Shown here: positions 54,798-63,967 of the stretch, piece after piece
How the letters are laid out: each line of letters starts with the position of its first letter
How positions within the stretch are numbered: the first letter of the stretch is position 1
From: Microcoleus sp. bin38.metabat.b11b12b14.051
Lineage (GTDB): Bacteria; Cyanobacteriota; Cyanobacteriia; Cyanobacteriales; Microcoleaceae
Reading direction: 5' to 3'
Length of the DNA stretch: 64,000 nt
Assembly: GCF_013299165.1 (NCBI RefSeq)
Contig: NZ_JAAFKD010000029.1
Span: 16,774 to 80,773, forward strand
Notes under the pieces: generated by a model
Databases searched by the model: none
What the model was told of the DNA's origin: nothing
What the model saw: the letters and a program-made list of their open reading frames with translations, nothing else
Program-made: the position numbers and the translations under genes

Positions 54798-55523
54798 TTA
54801 AGATTTTCGGCAAGGACTAAATGACACCCGATGAAAGACAGACGCACCGCAACGTTCTAAAGCTAATTTATGTTTTTTGGTACCATATCCTTTGTTGTTT
54901 GTCAAGTCATATTCGGGATACTTGAGGGCCATCCGCAGGATTAATTCATCGCGCCAAACTTTGGCGACAATGCTGGCGGCGGCAATCTGAATCGATCGCG
55001 AATCACCCTTAATCATCGTCACTTGTTCGATCGACAAATTGGGTATTCTTTGATTGCCGTCTACCAAACACAAATCAGGCTGAACATTTAACTTCAAAAT
55101 CGCGCGCTTCATTGCCAACAAAGAAGCTTGCAAAATATTCAGGCGATCGATCTCCCGCACCGAAGCTGCACCAATTTGACAGTCAACCGCCACAGCCCGG
55201 ATTTGGATGGCTAACCGACTCCGGGCTGCGGCACTCAACTGTTTGCTGTCGCGGACTCCGCAACTTACTAATTCACCCTGAACTTCGTCGGGCAAAATGC
55301 AGGCGGCAGCCACCACTGGCCCGAACAAAGCTCCTCTTCCTACTTCATCGACACCTGCAATTATGCGAGGGAGAGAGGGAGATTGGGAGAGGGTGAGAGG
55401 GGGAGAGATGGAAAGATGGAAAGATGGGAAGAGAGTAAAAATTTCTTCTTCTCCCTTCTTCCCTCTTCCTTCTTCCCTCTTCCTTCTTCCTTCTTCCTTC
55501 TTCCTTCTTCCTTCTTCCTTCAT
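54798..55523 (-). CDS. rnhB: Ribonuclease HII with a repeat-encoded N-terminus
   Basis: 241 residues. RNase HII removes RNA from RNA-DNA hybrids. The catalytic core starts at about residue 53: IIAGVDEVGRGALFGPVVAAA (read in two parts; D and E of GVDEVGRG), then CGVRDSKQLS, CLVDGNQRIP and KGDSRSIQIAAASIVAKVWRD. The first 50 residues (KEEGRRKKEEGRRKREEGRG, then a Ser/Pro/Leu stretch) are read from purine-rich repeats and match nothing in the family. No other ATG, GTG or TTG start is obvious between the repeat and the core, so the repeat seems to supply the start. The start lies 3 bp after the rne stop, so the genes form an operon. Confidence 0.93.
   Translation of the reverse strand: MKEEGRRKKEEGRRKREEGRGKKGEEEIFTLFPSFHLSISPPLTLSQSPSLPRIIAGVDEVGRGALFGPVVAAACILPDEVQGELVSCGVRDSKQLSAAARSRLAIQIRAVAVDCQIGAASVREIDRLNILQASLLAMKRAILKLNVQPDLCLVDGNQRIPNLSIEQVTMIKGDSRSIQIAAASIVAKVWRDELILRMALKYPEYDLTNNKGYGTKKHKLALERCGASVFHRVSFSPCRKS
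55345..55520. repeat. Purine/pyrimidine-rich repeat (CCTTCTT and GGGAGAGA types)
   Basis: On the plus strand GAGAGGGAGA-type units (55370-55420) are followed by CTTCCTTCTTCC heptamer-like units to 55520. It covers the rnhB start and its first 50 codons. The same repeat type lies inside the radical SAM gene at about 60300-60490. Confidence 0.85.
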
Positions 55524-55526
55524 AAA

Positions 55527-57842
55527 TCACTCATCCAAAACGGCTGACGAGCGGCGGCGGCGGCGGCGGTTGATAGCAGGCTCTTCGGGTTCGCTGGGCT
55601 GGCTCGACTCGTGCTCTTCGATCGACTCGTGCTCTTCGATCGACTCGTGCTCTTCGATCGATTCGTGCTCTTCGATCGACTCGTGCTCTTCGATCGACTC
55701 GTGTTGTTGGTAGGAGAAGCCGATCGGATCGTCGGTTTCATCTAGAGGAGCAAAATCATCAGTTTCGTCGTCGATCGAACTCTCCCCGTAAATTTGGGCT
55801 TCCTCATCCTCAGAAAATACAGGCTCAGCTTCTGACATTTCTGGATAATAATCCCTTTCCTCAACATCCTCTGCTGCCGTCGGCGCCTCAAATTCAAATT
55901 CGAGCTGCTCAAAAGGCGGCTTGTTCGGGGCCGCTCCCGGGAGAGTCACCGAAACGATCGCATTCTTAGGATTTTTGACGCTGCGATCCGTCAGCACCAA
56001 GGGAGAAACGCCCATCAGAGCATAAACATCCTGTTCCTCGGGTGTCATTTCCACCGAAATCACCTCCGGAGGCTCCACCATCGGCTTCATCAACTCAGAT
56101 TTAGCTGGGCGCACGCGATCGAAATCCTCGCGCCTGCCAACAGTCGCCATATTCACCAGCCCGAAGCCCTCGGAAGCTGCGCGGATGCCGGGGGGTGCCT
56201 GATACTCTGAGCGCGTTTCGGCGACGGGGGCGCTTTGAGTATTCGGCAGTCGCAGCTTGCTGCGTACCGGTTCCTCCTCTGCTGCTACGACAAAAGCCTC
56301 TTCGCCAATCCGGCGGCGGCGGCGCCTTCTCGTTCCGTTCCCCAAATCCTGATAGCTGGGATGGTTGAGTAAGTCCAAAGCCGAGGCGTTGCCGCCAGCC
56401 TCCACAAAATCTAAACTTTCGCTCTGAGGTTCCCAAGCAGCCCGAGCAGGTTCGGGAGAACGTTCTTCTCTGACTGGAGCAGGAGTTGCAGAAGCTACGG
56501 GCGCCAAGCTGCGGCGTTCCAATCCTTCTGGCAAGTTCAGCATCACCCGGTTGGAGGTAGCCACAGTGCGATCGGCTCCGTCGCGCACTGCTGCGGCGAA
56601 ATCTTCTTCGCCCGGGAGTTGCACCAAATGACCCAGCCCGCTGCAAGTGGGGCAACTGTGGCCGAACAACTCGTAAATATTTTGACCTTGGCGTTTGCGG
56701 GTGAGTTCTACCAGTCCCAATTCTGAGAGTTGAGCGATTTGCGGTCGAGATTTGTCAGCTTTGAGAGCTTTATTGAAATGTTCCAGCACCTGCAACTGAT
56801 CGCGGCGGGATTCCATGTCAATAAAGTCAACAATAATCACCCCGGCAATATTCCGCAGCCGAAGTTGGCGGGCAATTTCGGTTGCTGCTTCGCAATTTGT
56901 CCAGAGTACAGTTTCGCGAGCTGTTGCCGATCGAGTAAACGAACCAGAGTTGACATCAATTACCGTCAGTGCTTCTGTCGGCTCAATAATCACATAACCG
57001 CCCGAAGGTAAATCTACCCTCGGTCTGAGGGCTTCTCGAATCGCAGCATTGACGCGGAAAAATTCTAAAATCGAGGCGCGCTCTCGGTGGTGGTCGATCA
57101 AAACTCCCGCAGGAAGTTTACCACCGTTCCAGCTCATCAACTGCTGCTTCACCCGCTTAATGCCATTTTGCGAGTCAACCACAATCCGGTTCACATCACC
57201 GCTGAACATATCCCGCAGCACCCGCTGAATAAAATCGTCATCGCGGTTGAGCAGTGCCGGCGCCCGCGTGGAACCGCCTTCGAGTTGAACGGCTTCCCAC
57301 TGCTTTTGCAAGACTTCCAAATCTTCCATGATGGCTTCTTCGGTCATGCCTTCGGCTTCGGTGCGTACCAGCAGCCCCATTCCGGCCGGTTTCACCAAAA
57401 TAGCTAGGGCTCTGAGGCGGTTGCGCTCGGCTTCCGACTTGATGCGGCGGGATAGATTGACTCCCCTGCCGTAGGGCATCAGTACCAAATAGCGGCCGGG
57501 CAGGGTAATATTGCCTGTCAGCCGAGGGCCTTTGCTGCCCGTCGGTTCTTTCATCACCTGTACCAGCACTTTTTGCTGGGGGGTGAGGAGTTCTGTAATT
57601 GCTCCTGCCGATCGTTTGAGCCGCAGCGGGCCGAGGTCTGTGACGTGCATGAACCCGTTGCGTTCTGGGTCGCCAATATTGACGAAGGCCGCATCTATCC
57701 CGGGGAGTACATTTTCGACAATTCCCAAGTAGATGTCGCTGACTTGGTGGCTCCCTGTGGCTACCACGAGTTCTTGGATTTGATCTTCTGAAAAAACGGC
57801 AGCAATGCGATGCTGCTCTGCTATAACTATCTGCTTTGTCAT
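55527..57842 (-). CDS. rne: Ribonuclease E
   Basis: 771 residues, ATG at 57842 behind GAGGAA. RNase E is the main mRNA-decay and rRNA-processing endonuclease. S1 domain about 35-115 (SDIYLGIVENVLPGIDAAFV); DNase I-like catalytic site D296 (LTVIDVNSGSF) and D339 (IIVDFIDME); zinc-link C397-x-x-C400 (SCPTCSGLGH), all near the E. coli positions 303, 346, 404 and 407. The C-terminal 370 residues are the non-catalytic arm, including RRRRRRIGEEAF, an array of six ESIEEH units, and the terminal RRRRRRSSA motif known in cyanobacteria to bind PNPase. A gene-free leader of over 1 kb lies upstream; long rne leaders are often autoregulatory. Confidence 0.96.
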   Translation of the reverse strand: MTKQIVIAEQHRIAAVFSEDQIQELVVATGSHQVSDIYLGIVENVLPGIDAAFVNIGDPERNGFMHVTDLGPLRLKRSAGAITELLTPQQKVLVQVMKEPTGSKGPRLTGNITLPGRYLVLMPYGRGVNLSRRIKSEAERNRLRALAILVKPAGMGLLVRTEAEGMTEEAIMEDLEVLQKQWEAVQLEGGSTRAPALLNRDDDFIQRVLRDMFSGDVNRIVVDSQNGIKRVKQQLMSWNGGKLPAGVLIDHHRERASILEFFRVNAAIREALRPRVDLPSGGYVIIEPTEALTVIDVNSGSFTRSATARETVLWTNCEAATEIARQLRLRNIAGVIIVDFIDMESRRDQLQVLEHFNKALKADKSRPQIAQLSELGLVELTRKRQGQNIYELFGHSCPTCSGLGHLVQLPGEEDFAAAVRDGADRTVATSNRVMLNLPEGLERRSLAPVASATPAPVREERSPEPARAAWEPQSESLDFVEAGGNASALDLLNHPSYQDLGNGTRRRRRRRIGEEAFVVAAEEEPVRSKLRLPNTQSAPVAETRSEYQAPPGIRAASEGFGLVNMATVGRREDFDRVRPAKSELMKPMVEPPEVISVEMTPEEQDVYALMGVSPLVLTDRSVKNPKNAIVSVTLPGAAPNKPPFEQLEFEFEAPTAAEDVEERDYYPEMSEAEPVFSEDEEAQIYGESSIDDETDDFAPLDETDDPIGFSYQQHESIEEHESIEEHESIEEHESIEEHESIEEHESSQPSEPEEPAINRRRRRRSSAVLDE
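55616..55712 (-). repeat. 18-bp in-frame repeats in the rne 3' region
   Basis: Six near-identical 18-bp units (CACGAGTCGATCGAAGAG) encode ESIEEH. They lie about 17 codons before the end of rne, directly ahead of the PNPase-binding tail. Confidence 0.9.
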
Positions 57843-58887
57843 TCAATTTCCTCAAAAAACTGGCAGCAAGTTAGAGACACTAACGCTGAAAAGTGCCTCT
57901 GACTTTAACTGTAATTAGTAGTAGCTTGAAGAGTTATTAGCTGTGAGTTGGTGGAGGGTGGAATGAAATTTAACTGTTAACTGTTAACTGTTAACTGTTG
58001 ACTGTTAACTGTTAACTATTAACTGTTGACTATTAACTGTTAACTGTTAACTGTTACAGATAAAAAAGTAGTTAAACCCGCCCGATCGAGAGTTATGAGT
58101 TATGCTCAGCAGATAAATCTGAGAGATAGAAATAAGGAGGCTTTTATCGAGTTAGCAAGATTGATTTTTAAGTTGAGAATTGCTTTTCTCAAAACTTCAA
58201 AATTCAACAGTTGCAACTCTTCCTTTGAACTCAGCGAATAAATTCAGCGAAACTCTCACCAATTTCTTAACACACAACTGAACACACAACTGAACACTAC
58301 GAACTGATAACTCCGCTTGCGTGGTGGTTGAGGGCTGGTGCAAGAGCGAAAGTTAAGTAGGAGTGAAAGCGCCTAGACTTTTGTTGAATTCTTGCGCGAT
58401 CGCACTCAACAGACTCTTCTTTTGGCATTCGACTGCAACTTCCGCCCCAGCCAACCCTAAAACCAGGTGAGTCGGTTTTAGATTTTAGATTTAAAATTTT
58501 AGATCTTAGATTGACTCCAGAGATGAATCTGGGAGCTTGAACCTTAGTCTAAAATTTTGTGATCTCGACGAATTAAGTCCGGGCTTGTATCCGTTTTCGA
58601 TCGAGGTCAAAACATCTATTGTTGAATACCCGCTCTGCGACTTGAACCATGAGATTTTTGACTAAGCCGACGATCGACAACCACTCGATCGAGCGAAATT
58701 AATCGATAAATTTGGTTCATGCTCCGCTCCTGCGGGTTTAGCGCTAGATTTAGCCCGTAAATGTACAAAAAGGCTTGAAGTCTTGAACAGAAGCAATTTG
58801 CACCCAGCCCGCGTTGCTGGTTGACTCTTAGTGACGAGCGACTAAAGCGCTCAAGCCACTGCGGCTTCCATAACAAGCAATTATAGC
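57843..58887. other. Long gene-free leader region of rne with heptamer repeats
   Basis: TTAACTGTTAACTG-type heptamers occupy 57968-58053. A 48-codon plus-strand frame (58095-58241, MSYAQQINLRDRN...) is protein-like but unsupported. TTTTAGATTTAAAATT heptads lie near 58480. The minus strand of this region should hold the rne promoter and 5' untranslated leader. Confidence 0.5.
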
Positions 58888-58892
58888 TTGAT

Positions 58893-59307
58893 ACTCCCCA
58901 CTGATGAATCAGCGGGATTCTTGAATGAATCCGAAAACTCTCAAAGGCGTTATCAAAGCACCTCTAGACGATCAAAACAACTACCAGTACAAAAGGTATT
59001 GCAATTACGCTTACTTTTCAATTGTTTGCTTTCATAATCCATCACTTTCGCCAGATAGGTACGCTTCACATTCTGCCGTTACTCGTCAGTTATACAGGCT
59101 TACTACTCCTTAAGGAGTGTGGTGGCTCACTGTGCCGGGATTTCTCCGATACTAGAATGTTTCAACACGTAGATGGTTTTTTTACTTACAATCCAAATTA
59201 TAATGAATCTTTCGACCAATTGTGTAAACAAATATTGAAGGCGGTTAAAACCGCAGCCGCGTTCCTCCCCATGTCCAAAGCCCGGGGCTTCCCGCTCGTT
59301 TTTCTGT
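58893..59307. mobile_element. IS200/IS605-type remnant without an intact gene
   Basis: TTGAT at 58888-58892 directly precedes ACTCCCC and a hairpin CCC-CTGAT/ATCAG-GGG (58896-58915), the usual left-end arrangement of the ISDra2-like group, which inserts 3' of TTGAT. At the other end (59243-59307) GGTTAAAACCGCAGCCGCG, CCTCCCC and CCCGGGGCTTCCCGC, then TTTTTCTG, resemble IS605-type right ends. Between them only short frames exist, none like TnpA or TnpB. Confidence 0.55.
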
Positions 59308-59366
59308 GAAACGATACATCCCGATAGGGATGCCCTAGTGAAATATTCCACCACGGCTTCCCTATT

Positions 59367-62180
59367 TTAACCATAACCTAGGATTAGCTGACTGCGTTGA
59401 ACTTGCAGAAGCTGAATTTCTTGCTGGCTAACTTGTTCGAGCATGAAAACAAGATGTTCCGGCTTGAGCAAGCTACCGTCGCTGCGACAACTGCCGGTAT
59501 AGCGCAACACGGCTGTAGCTTCAGATTGCTGTACGAGTTCTAGTTTGTGCAGTCGATCGCGCAAATTGACATCCTGCGTCTTCCCCGACTTAGTAGTGTG
59601 CGCCCGCCAAAAAGCCTCTGTTTGGGCGATCGTCTTCACCCAAGCTTCCCAGTTGCCACCATCCGCGACACAGACACCAGTAGAATTCATGCCTTCAGAT
59701 CCGTCATTTTCCGGCAGAGAGCCTGTTGCAGCGACAGTAATCACGTACTCCGCGGCTTCTAGCAACTGACTGGCAGAAGGAGCCTTGAGGTCGATTTGCT
59801 CCACCTTGTAAATCGGGATATTTTCCGGCAAAGTCGCCGCCAATTTTTCCCGAAACATCTCCAGAGCGATCGGCTCAGTGAGTTCAAAATCAGCAATTTC
59901 CCCGGTACTGGTAACGCCCAGAGGCAGGGCATTTGCCACAGAAATCCGAGGATTCGGGTGGAAGCCGCCAGTAAACGAAATCGGTAAATCGGCCCTGCGG
60001 ACAACTCGATCGAACAATCGCAGCAAATCCAAATGACCAACCAAAGCCATATCGCCCACCTTCCCAAACCAAACCCGAAAACGCTGTTTCCGTTCTGTAT
60101 TCGGCACAAACTCCCCAGCAAACTCAGGAATTGGCAACGCATCCACAACCACATTGTGTCCGAAGTCAGTGCCGCAAACCCCACAGCGCGAACATCCTTC
60201 AAAGGAACAATCGGGAACCGTCGCGGCTTCCAAAGCCTTTTGCAAGTCAAGTTTTAGCCAGTTTTTATCAATTCCCGTGTCTAGATGATCCCAAGGTAAA
60301 GGTCGATCGAGGGAGAGGGGGAGAGAGGGAGAAGAGGAGAGGGGGAGAGAGGGAGAAGAGGAGAGAGGGAGAAGAAGAGAGGGGGAGAGGGGGAGAAGAA
60401 GAGATGTGGGAAAATCTTCCTTGATTCCTGTGACTTCTTCCTTATCCCCTCTTCCTTCTTCCTTCTTCCTTCTTCCTTCTTCCTTCTCCTCTTCCTTCTC
60501 AAACAGATTCCACTCGCCACTTTCAACTTGGCGGTATTTCCAGGTAAGGCCCGATTGATCGATCGCCCTTGTCCAAGCCTTGTATGCTGTATCCAAGCTT
60601 TCCCACCAGGCATCCATACCAGCGCCAAGTTCCCAAGCACGACGGACTACAGGGCCCAAACGTCGATCGCCCCTACCGACAAAATCCTCCATTGCCGAAA
60701 TCCGCACATCAGTATAATTCACCTTGAGATTTCTCATCCCTTTGAATTCACCCTTCAGCAATTTTTGCTTACGTGAAAACTCGGCAGTAGAAACCGAATG
60801 CCACTGAAAAGGAGTGTGAGGCTTAGGCGTAAAATTAGAAATTGTCAAGTTAAAATTCAGTCCGCGTCGGCCATCCAGCCTGCATTCCCTTTGCAACCAG
60901 CGGACTGTTTCGGCAATTCCTAGGACATCAAAATCGGTTTCTCCGGGCAAACCGATCATAAAATAGAGCTTAATTTTATCCCAACCGCGATCGACCGCAG
61001 TCTTCACACCCCGCAACAATTCTTCATTCGTCAAACCTTTGTTAACGATGTCGCGCATCCGTTGAGTGCCGGCTTCCGGGGCAAAAGTCAAACCGCTTTG
61101 CCGCGTGCCGCCGAGAATGTCGGCAATATTATCGTCAAATCTGTCAACCCGCTGACTGGGTAAAGATAGAGAGATATTTTTGTCTTTCAGGCGGTTTTTG
61201 ATTTCCATCCCGACAGCCGGAAGTGCCAGATAGTCGGAACAACTCAGGGAAAGCAGGGAAAACTCGCTGTGCCCGGTGGCTTTCATCCCTTGTTCGATCG
61301 CCTCTACGACTTGTTGCGGTTCCACATCGCGGGCGGGGCGAGTCAGCATTCCCGGCTGACAGAAGCGGCAGCCACGGGTACATCCCCGTCGAATTTCGAC
61401 TGTCAGTCTGTCGTGTACTGTCTGGACATAAGGCACTAGCCCGATCGAATAAGCTGGTATCGGAGTCGCGACTCGGCGCAGAATTCGATCGGGAACTTCG
61501 GGGCGGTTAGGATGAACAGAACCATCGGCCGCCATATCGTAAAATTGGGGGACATAAACGCCGGGAATTTGCGCTAAATCCAGCAACAATGCTTCTCGGC
61601 TCAAATTATTAGCTTTCCCTTCTGCCAAAATTAAGCCAATTTCTGGCAGCAATTCTTCTCCATCCCCCAAAGCGATGAAGTCAAAAAAGTCAGCATAGGG
61701 TTCGGGATTGGAGGTTGCGGTTTGTCCGCCAGCAAAAATCAGCGGCAAATCCCCGCCATTTTGGGTATTTGTCGCTCTTTCTTTCCAAGTTAGGGGAATG
61801 CCGGCTAAATCCAGCATTTCCAGAATGTTTGTGGCTCCGAGTTCGTAGCTGAGGCTGAAACCGAGAATATCAAATTCTGTGAGCGATCGCCTAGATTCTA
61901 CGGCAAACAGGGGAGTTTTGGTCGATCGCAGTTTTGCAGCCAAGTCTGGTGCGGGTAAATAAGCTCGATCGCACAACTGTCTCGGCAAGGCATTCAAAAT
62001 ATTGTAAAGGATGATGTGTCCCAGATTGGAAGCACCAACTTCATACACTTCTGGGTAAGTGAGCACCCAGCGTACAGACGCTGAATCCCAAGGCTGGCGC
62101 GCAGCCCCCAACTCGTTTCCTAGATAACGAGCAGGCTGATTGATTTCTGCTGTAAGTAATTCTTCGACTTTTACTGCCAC
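59367..62180 (-). CDS. Radical SAM protein (TIGR03960 type) fused to a DUF2344 domain
   Basis: 937 residues if started at GTG 62180; a TTG at 62237 would add 19 residues that homologues lack. N-terminal cobalamin-binding-like domain (ARYLGNELGA, YPEVYEVGASNLG, DILGFSLSYELG, IFAGGQTATSNPEPYADFFD in parts), then the radical SAM cluster motif RRGCTRGCRFCQPG (three cysteines) and GLTFAPEAGTQRMR. The C-terminal 250 residues are the TIGR03936/DUF2344 domain (RFRVWFGKVGDMALVGHLDLL, GFHPNPRISVANALPLG). In many bacteria this pair is encoded next to rne/rng. Here it is near rne too. The linker between the parts contains about 65 residues translated from purine-rich repeats. The reaction is unknown. Confidence 0.9.
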   Translation of the reverse strand: MAVKVEELLTAEINQPARYLGNELGAARQPWDSASVRWVLTYPEVYEVGASNLGHIILYNILNALPRQLCDRAYLPAPDLAAKLRSTKTPLFAVESRRSLTEFDILGFSLSYELGATNILEMLDLAGIPLTWKERATNTQNGGDLPLIFAGGQTATSNPEPYADFFDFIALGDGEELLPEIGLILAEGKANNLSREALLLDLAQIPGVYVPQFYDMAADGSVHPNRPEVPDRILRRVATPIPAYSIGLVPYVQTVHDRLTVEIRRGCTRGCRFCQPGMLTRPARDVEPQQVVEAIEQGMKATGHSEFSLLSLSCSDYLALPAVGMEIKNRLKDKNISLSLPSQRVDRFDDNIADILGGTRQSGLTFAPEAGTQRMRDIVNKGLTNEELLRGVKTAVDRGWDKIKLYFMIGLPGETDFDVLGIAETVRWLQRECRLDGRRGLNFNLTISNFTPKPHTPFQWHSVSTAEFSRKQKLLKGEFKGMRNLKVNYTDVRISAMEDFVGRGDRRLGPVVRRAWELGAGMDAWWESLDTAYKAWTRAIDQSGLTWKYRQVESGEWNLFEKEEEKEEGRRKKEEGRGDKEEVTGIKEDFPTSLLLPLSPSLLLPLSSSPSLPLSSSPSLPLSLDRPLPWDHLDTGIDKNWLKLDLQKALEAATVPDCSFEGCSRCGVCGTDFGHNVVVDALPIPEFAGEFVPNTERKQRFRVWFGKVGDMALVGHLDLLRLFDRVVRRADLPISFTGGFHPNPRISVANALPLGVTSTGEIADFELTEPIALEMFREKLAATLPENIPIYKVEQIDLKAPSASQLLEAAEYVITVAATGSLPENDGSEGMNSTGVCVADGGNWEAWVKTIAQTEAFWRAHTTKSGKTQDVNLRDRLHKLELVQQSEATAVLRYTGSCRSDGSLLKPEHLVFMLEQVSQQEIQLLQVQRSQLILGYG
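60300..60490. repeat. Purine-rich repeats inside the radical SAM gene
   Basis: Plus-strand GGGAGAGAGGGAGAAGAG-type units (60310-60400) and CTTCCTTCTTCC units (60440-60490) are read on the minus strand as EEGRRKKEEGR and as LLLPLSPS/SSSPSLPLS stretches. The frame remains open. The composition differs sharply from the flanking coding DNA. Confidence 0.88.
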
Positions 62181-62477
62181 GGCTCGACTCGCTCTGATAC
62201 TTGCGACTCCTAAGCAGCCTACCTTAAAATCTGCCAACTCGCCAACGACAGTCAGGCGATTTTAGATTTTAGATTTTAGATTTTAGATTTTAGATTGACT
62301 CGCAGTATTGAATCTGGCAACCTGAAAAAAAGCGTTACCCGATCGCTCATTACCTAAATATCTAAAATTTTGGGAGCGCCCGCGACGCTTGTCGGGGGCT
62401 GGTAGCAGTTGCTTGCCAGGCCTAGGTATTTTCGAGTATGTAACGTAACTGAATTTGCTGTATTTTGTTGCCTGCGT
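62181..62477. other. Intergenic region with TTTTAGA heptads
   Basis: Five TTTTAGA units lie at 62262-62297, the same heptad as at 54588-54620 and near 58480. An in-frame TTG-started extension of the radical SAM gene covers 62181-62237. No gene seen. Confidence 0.6.
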
Positions 62478-62846
62478 TCACCGATTAGCAGCCTCTAGCA
62501 CTGCTGGGGAACCCGCATTTGCTGCTTCATAGCTTTCGACGCTTTCAAATATCTCAAAAACTCGATCGAGCTGGCTGAGTTCAAGAATCATCCTAATCCC
62601 GGCGGAAACTGAGCAAATACTAAACCTGCGCCCCATTTTTTTCCCCTGCTTGAGGCCGGAAATCAATGCCATCAAACCCGCACTGTCAATAAATGTTACT
62701 CCGCCAACATCCACCAGCACCGCTACCACCCCCGGTGCGGAAATTGCTGTGGTTAGTTGCTGTGCGAATTCTCCGGCTGTGGCTGCATTCAGGTGGTCTA
62801 GGGCTCGAATCACCGTAATTGTTTTTTGGGCAAGAAGTGTCTGCAT
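62478..62846 (-). CDS. STAS-domain protein (anti-sigma factor antagonist type)
   Basis: 122 residues, ATG at 62846. A STAS fold with the phosphorylation loop FIDSAGLMALISGLK, preceded by ALDHLNAATAGEFAQQL and VAVLVDVGGV. The C-terminal 20 residues are variable. It differs enough from the protein at 37327 to be a distinct paralogue. Likely a partner-switching regulator acting with an anti-sigma kinase encoded elsewhere, possibly including the swapped-half protein at 21717. Confidence 0.87.
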   Translation of the reverse strand: MQTLLAQKTITVIRALDHLNAATAGEFAQQLTTAISAPGVVAVLVDVGGVTFIDSAGLMALISGLKQGKKMGRRFSICSVSAGIRMILELSQLDRVFEIFESVESYEAANAGSPAVLEAANR

Positions 62847-63228
62847 ATATCAAACCTATGGTTCCTGTGAATTTTCAACTACTGTGCTAAAAGGTTGTCA
62901 GCCTAAACCTACTTCATACGTCCGAGCCTAACTTGCCCAGAAGGAAACCAACCAGCTATTTTCAGTAGTTTTACTGAATCTTTATTTATTTACTGTTTTT
63001 TATGAAATTTTCCGTAAGATTTTGCGAGGAAAAGTAAGCTAATATACTATTTATTATTTAACCCATTGGTTTAGTCTTGGGAATTGTAAAAATTGCGCTC
63101 TACTTTGCCTGAGCTATGAGGTTAAACCCAGCAATGTAATTGAAATCACTTGTAAGTTCTGATTTAGATCACGTAGGTTCTTGAGTGTTAAGATTAAAAT
63201 CAAAATGTAAGGATTTCTCCGATCTACC
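62847..63228. other. AT-rich intergenic region
   Basis: Divergent starts on both sides (STAS gene and the 65-residue gene), so it should hold both promoters. I see no repeats or RNA genes in it. An AAGGA lies about 15 nt before the 63229 start. Confidence 0.5.
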
Positions 63229-63426
63229 ATGCAAGCAACTCATGCTATTCGCCAACTTGTAGAAAAAGCCCTCTACATTAAGCAGTTGACGCCTGATATA
63301 GAAAACGAAATCAACTACGAGCTCACCCGTTTGGGCTACATCTCGGATACTGATTATGAGGCTTTAGAGTTATTAATGGATGAAATGGATGCTGGACGGG
63401 TGCAATTAGTATCTAGCCGCAGGTAG
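63229..63426 (+). CDS. Small hypothetical protein
   Basis: 65 residues, ATG at 63229, preceded by AAGGA at a slightly long distance. The sequence (HAIRQLVEKALYIKQLTP, then INYELTRLGYISDTDYEALELLMDEMDAG) is amphipathic, helical and acidic without hydrophobic segments, so a small soluble helical protein. It looks like a conserved cyanobacterial family by its balanced composition, but I cannot name one. No operon partner: the next 540 bp lack a convincing gene. Confidence 0.7.
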   Translation: MQATHAIRQLVEKALYIKQLTPDIENEINYELTRLGYISDTDYEALELLMDEMDAGRVQLVSSRR

Positions 63427-63677
63427 TTGCAGCCACAGGACGATCGCGCCGCCAAGCAAAATTGCACAGCGAAAAAAAATCCTCGCAGCACCAGAATACA
63501 CGGATTCTAGAATAATTCACAGCGCTACTCTCTTGCTCAGAGCCAGCATATATCGCTGAACTTGATATCTGAGGATTCGGTTTTTTGCACCTCAGTATAA
63601 AACATACAAACTTTGCCCAAAATTAAATATCTAACTTTTAGGGGTTGACAAATTAGCTTTGATTGTGATTCGGGTTA

Positions 63678-63833
63678 ATGATTGCTGTTACCGAGGTGAG
63701 AGAAAAACCAGGTAAGGAGCGACAAAAATTAGCTCGATCGATCGATCAAAAGGCAAGTCACAATCCAACTGAGACAACAGCGCTGCTCACCACAAATCAG
63801 ATGGCAGCTATTTTACTAGAAAGAATTGGTTGA
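63678..63833 (+). CDS. Possible 51-residue protein
   Basis: An open frame from ATG 63678 to TGA 63833 encoding MIAVTEVREKPGKERQ..., ending AAILLERIG. Basic N-terminal half, no recognised motif, no clear ribosome-binding site. It could be chance or a fragment; the surrounding 63427-63967 holds nothing else identified apart from the inverted repeat near 63930. Confidence 0.25.
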   Translation: MIAVTEVREKPGKERQKLARSIDQKASHNPTETTALLTTNQMAAILLERIG

Positions 63834-63967
63834 AAGCCTCTCCTCTGGCTTGTAAGCGAGAAATTAAAATCAGACTGTCGATGTAAAGCAACTAATATTC
63901 CGGCAATAGTCGTACTATCCCGGTAAAACATGGTAGCATCTACTAACAATAGATCAAAAAAGCTACC

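Noticed and set aside
58616..58876. 86-codon minus-strand frame near the IS remnant
   Set aside because: No family resemblance, no ribosome-binding site, and odd composition; probably chance.
59022..59309. 95-codon frame inside the IS200/IS605 remnant
   Set aside because: It runs through the right-end hairpins and lacks HUH or RuvC motifs, so it is not TnpA or TnpB.
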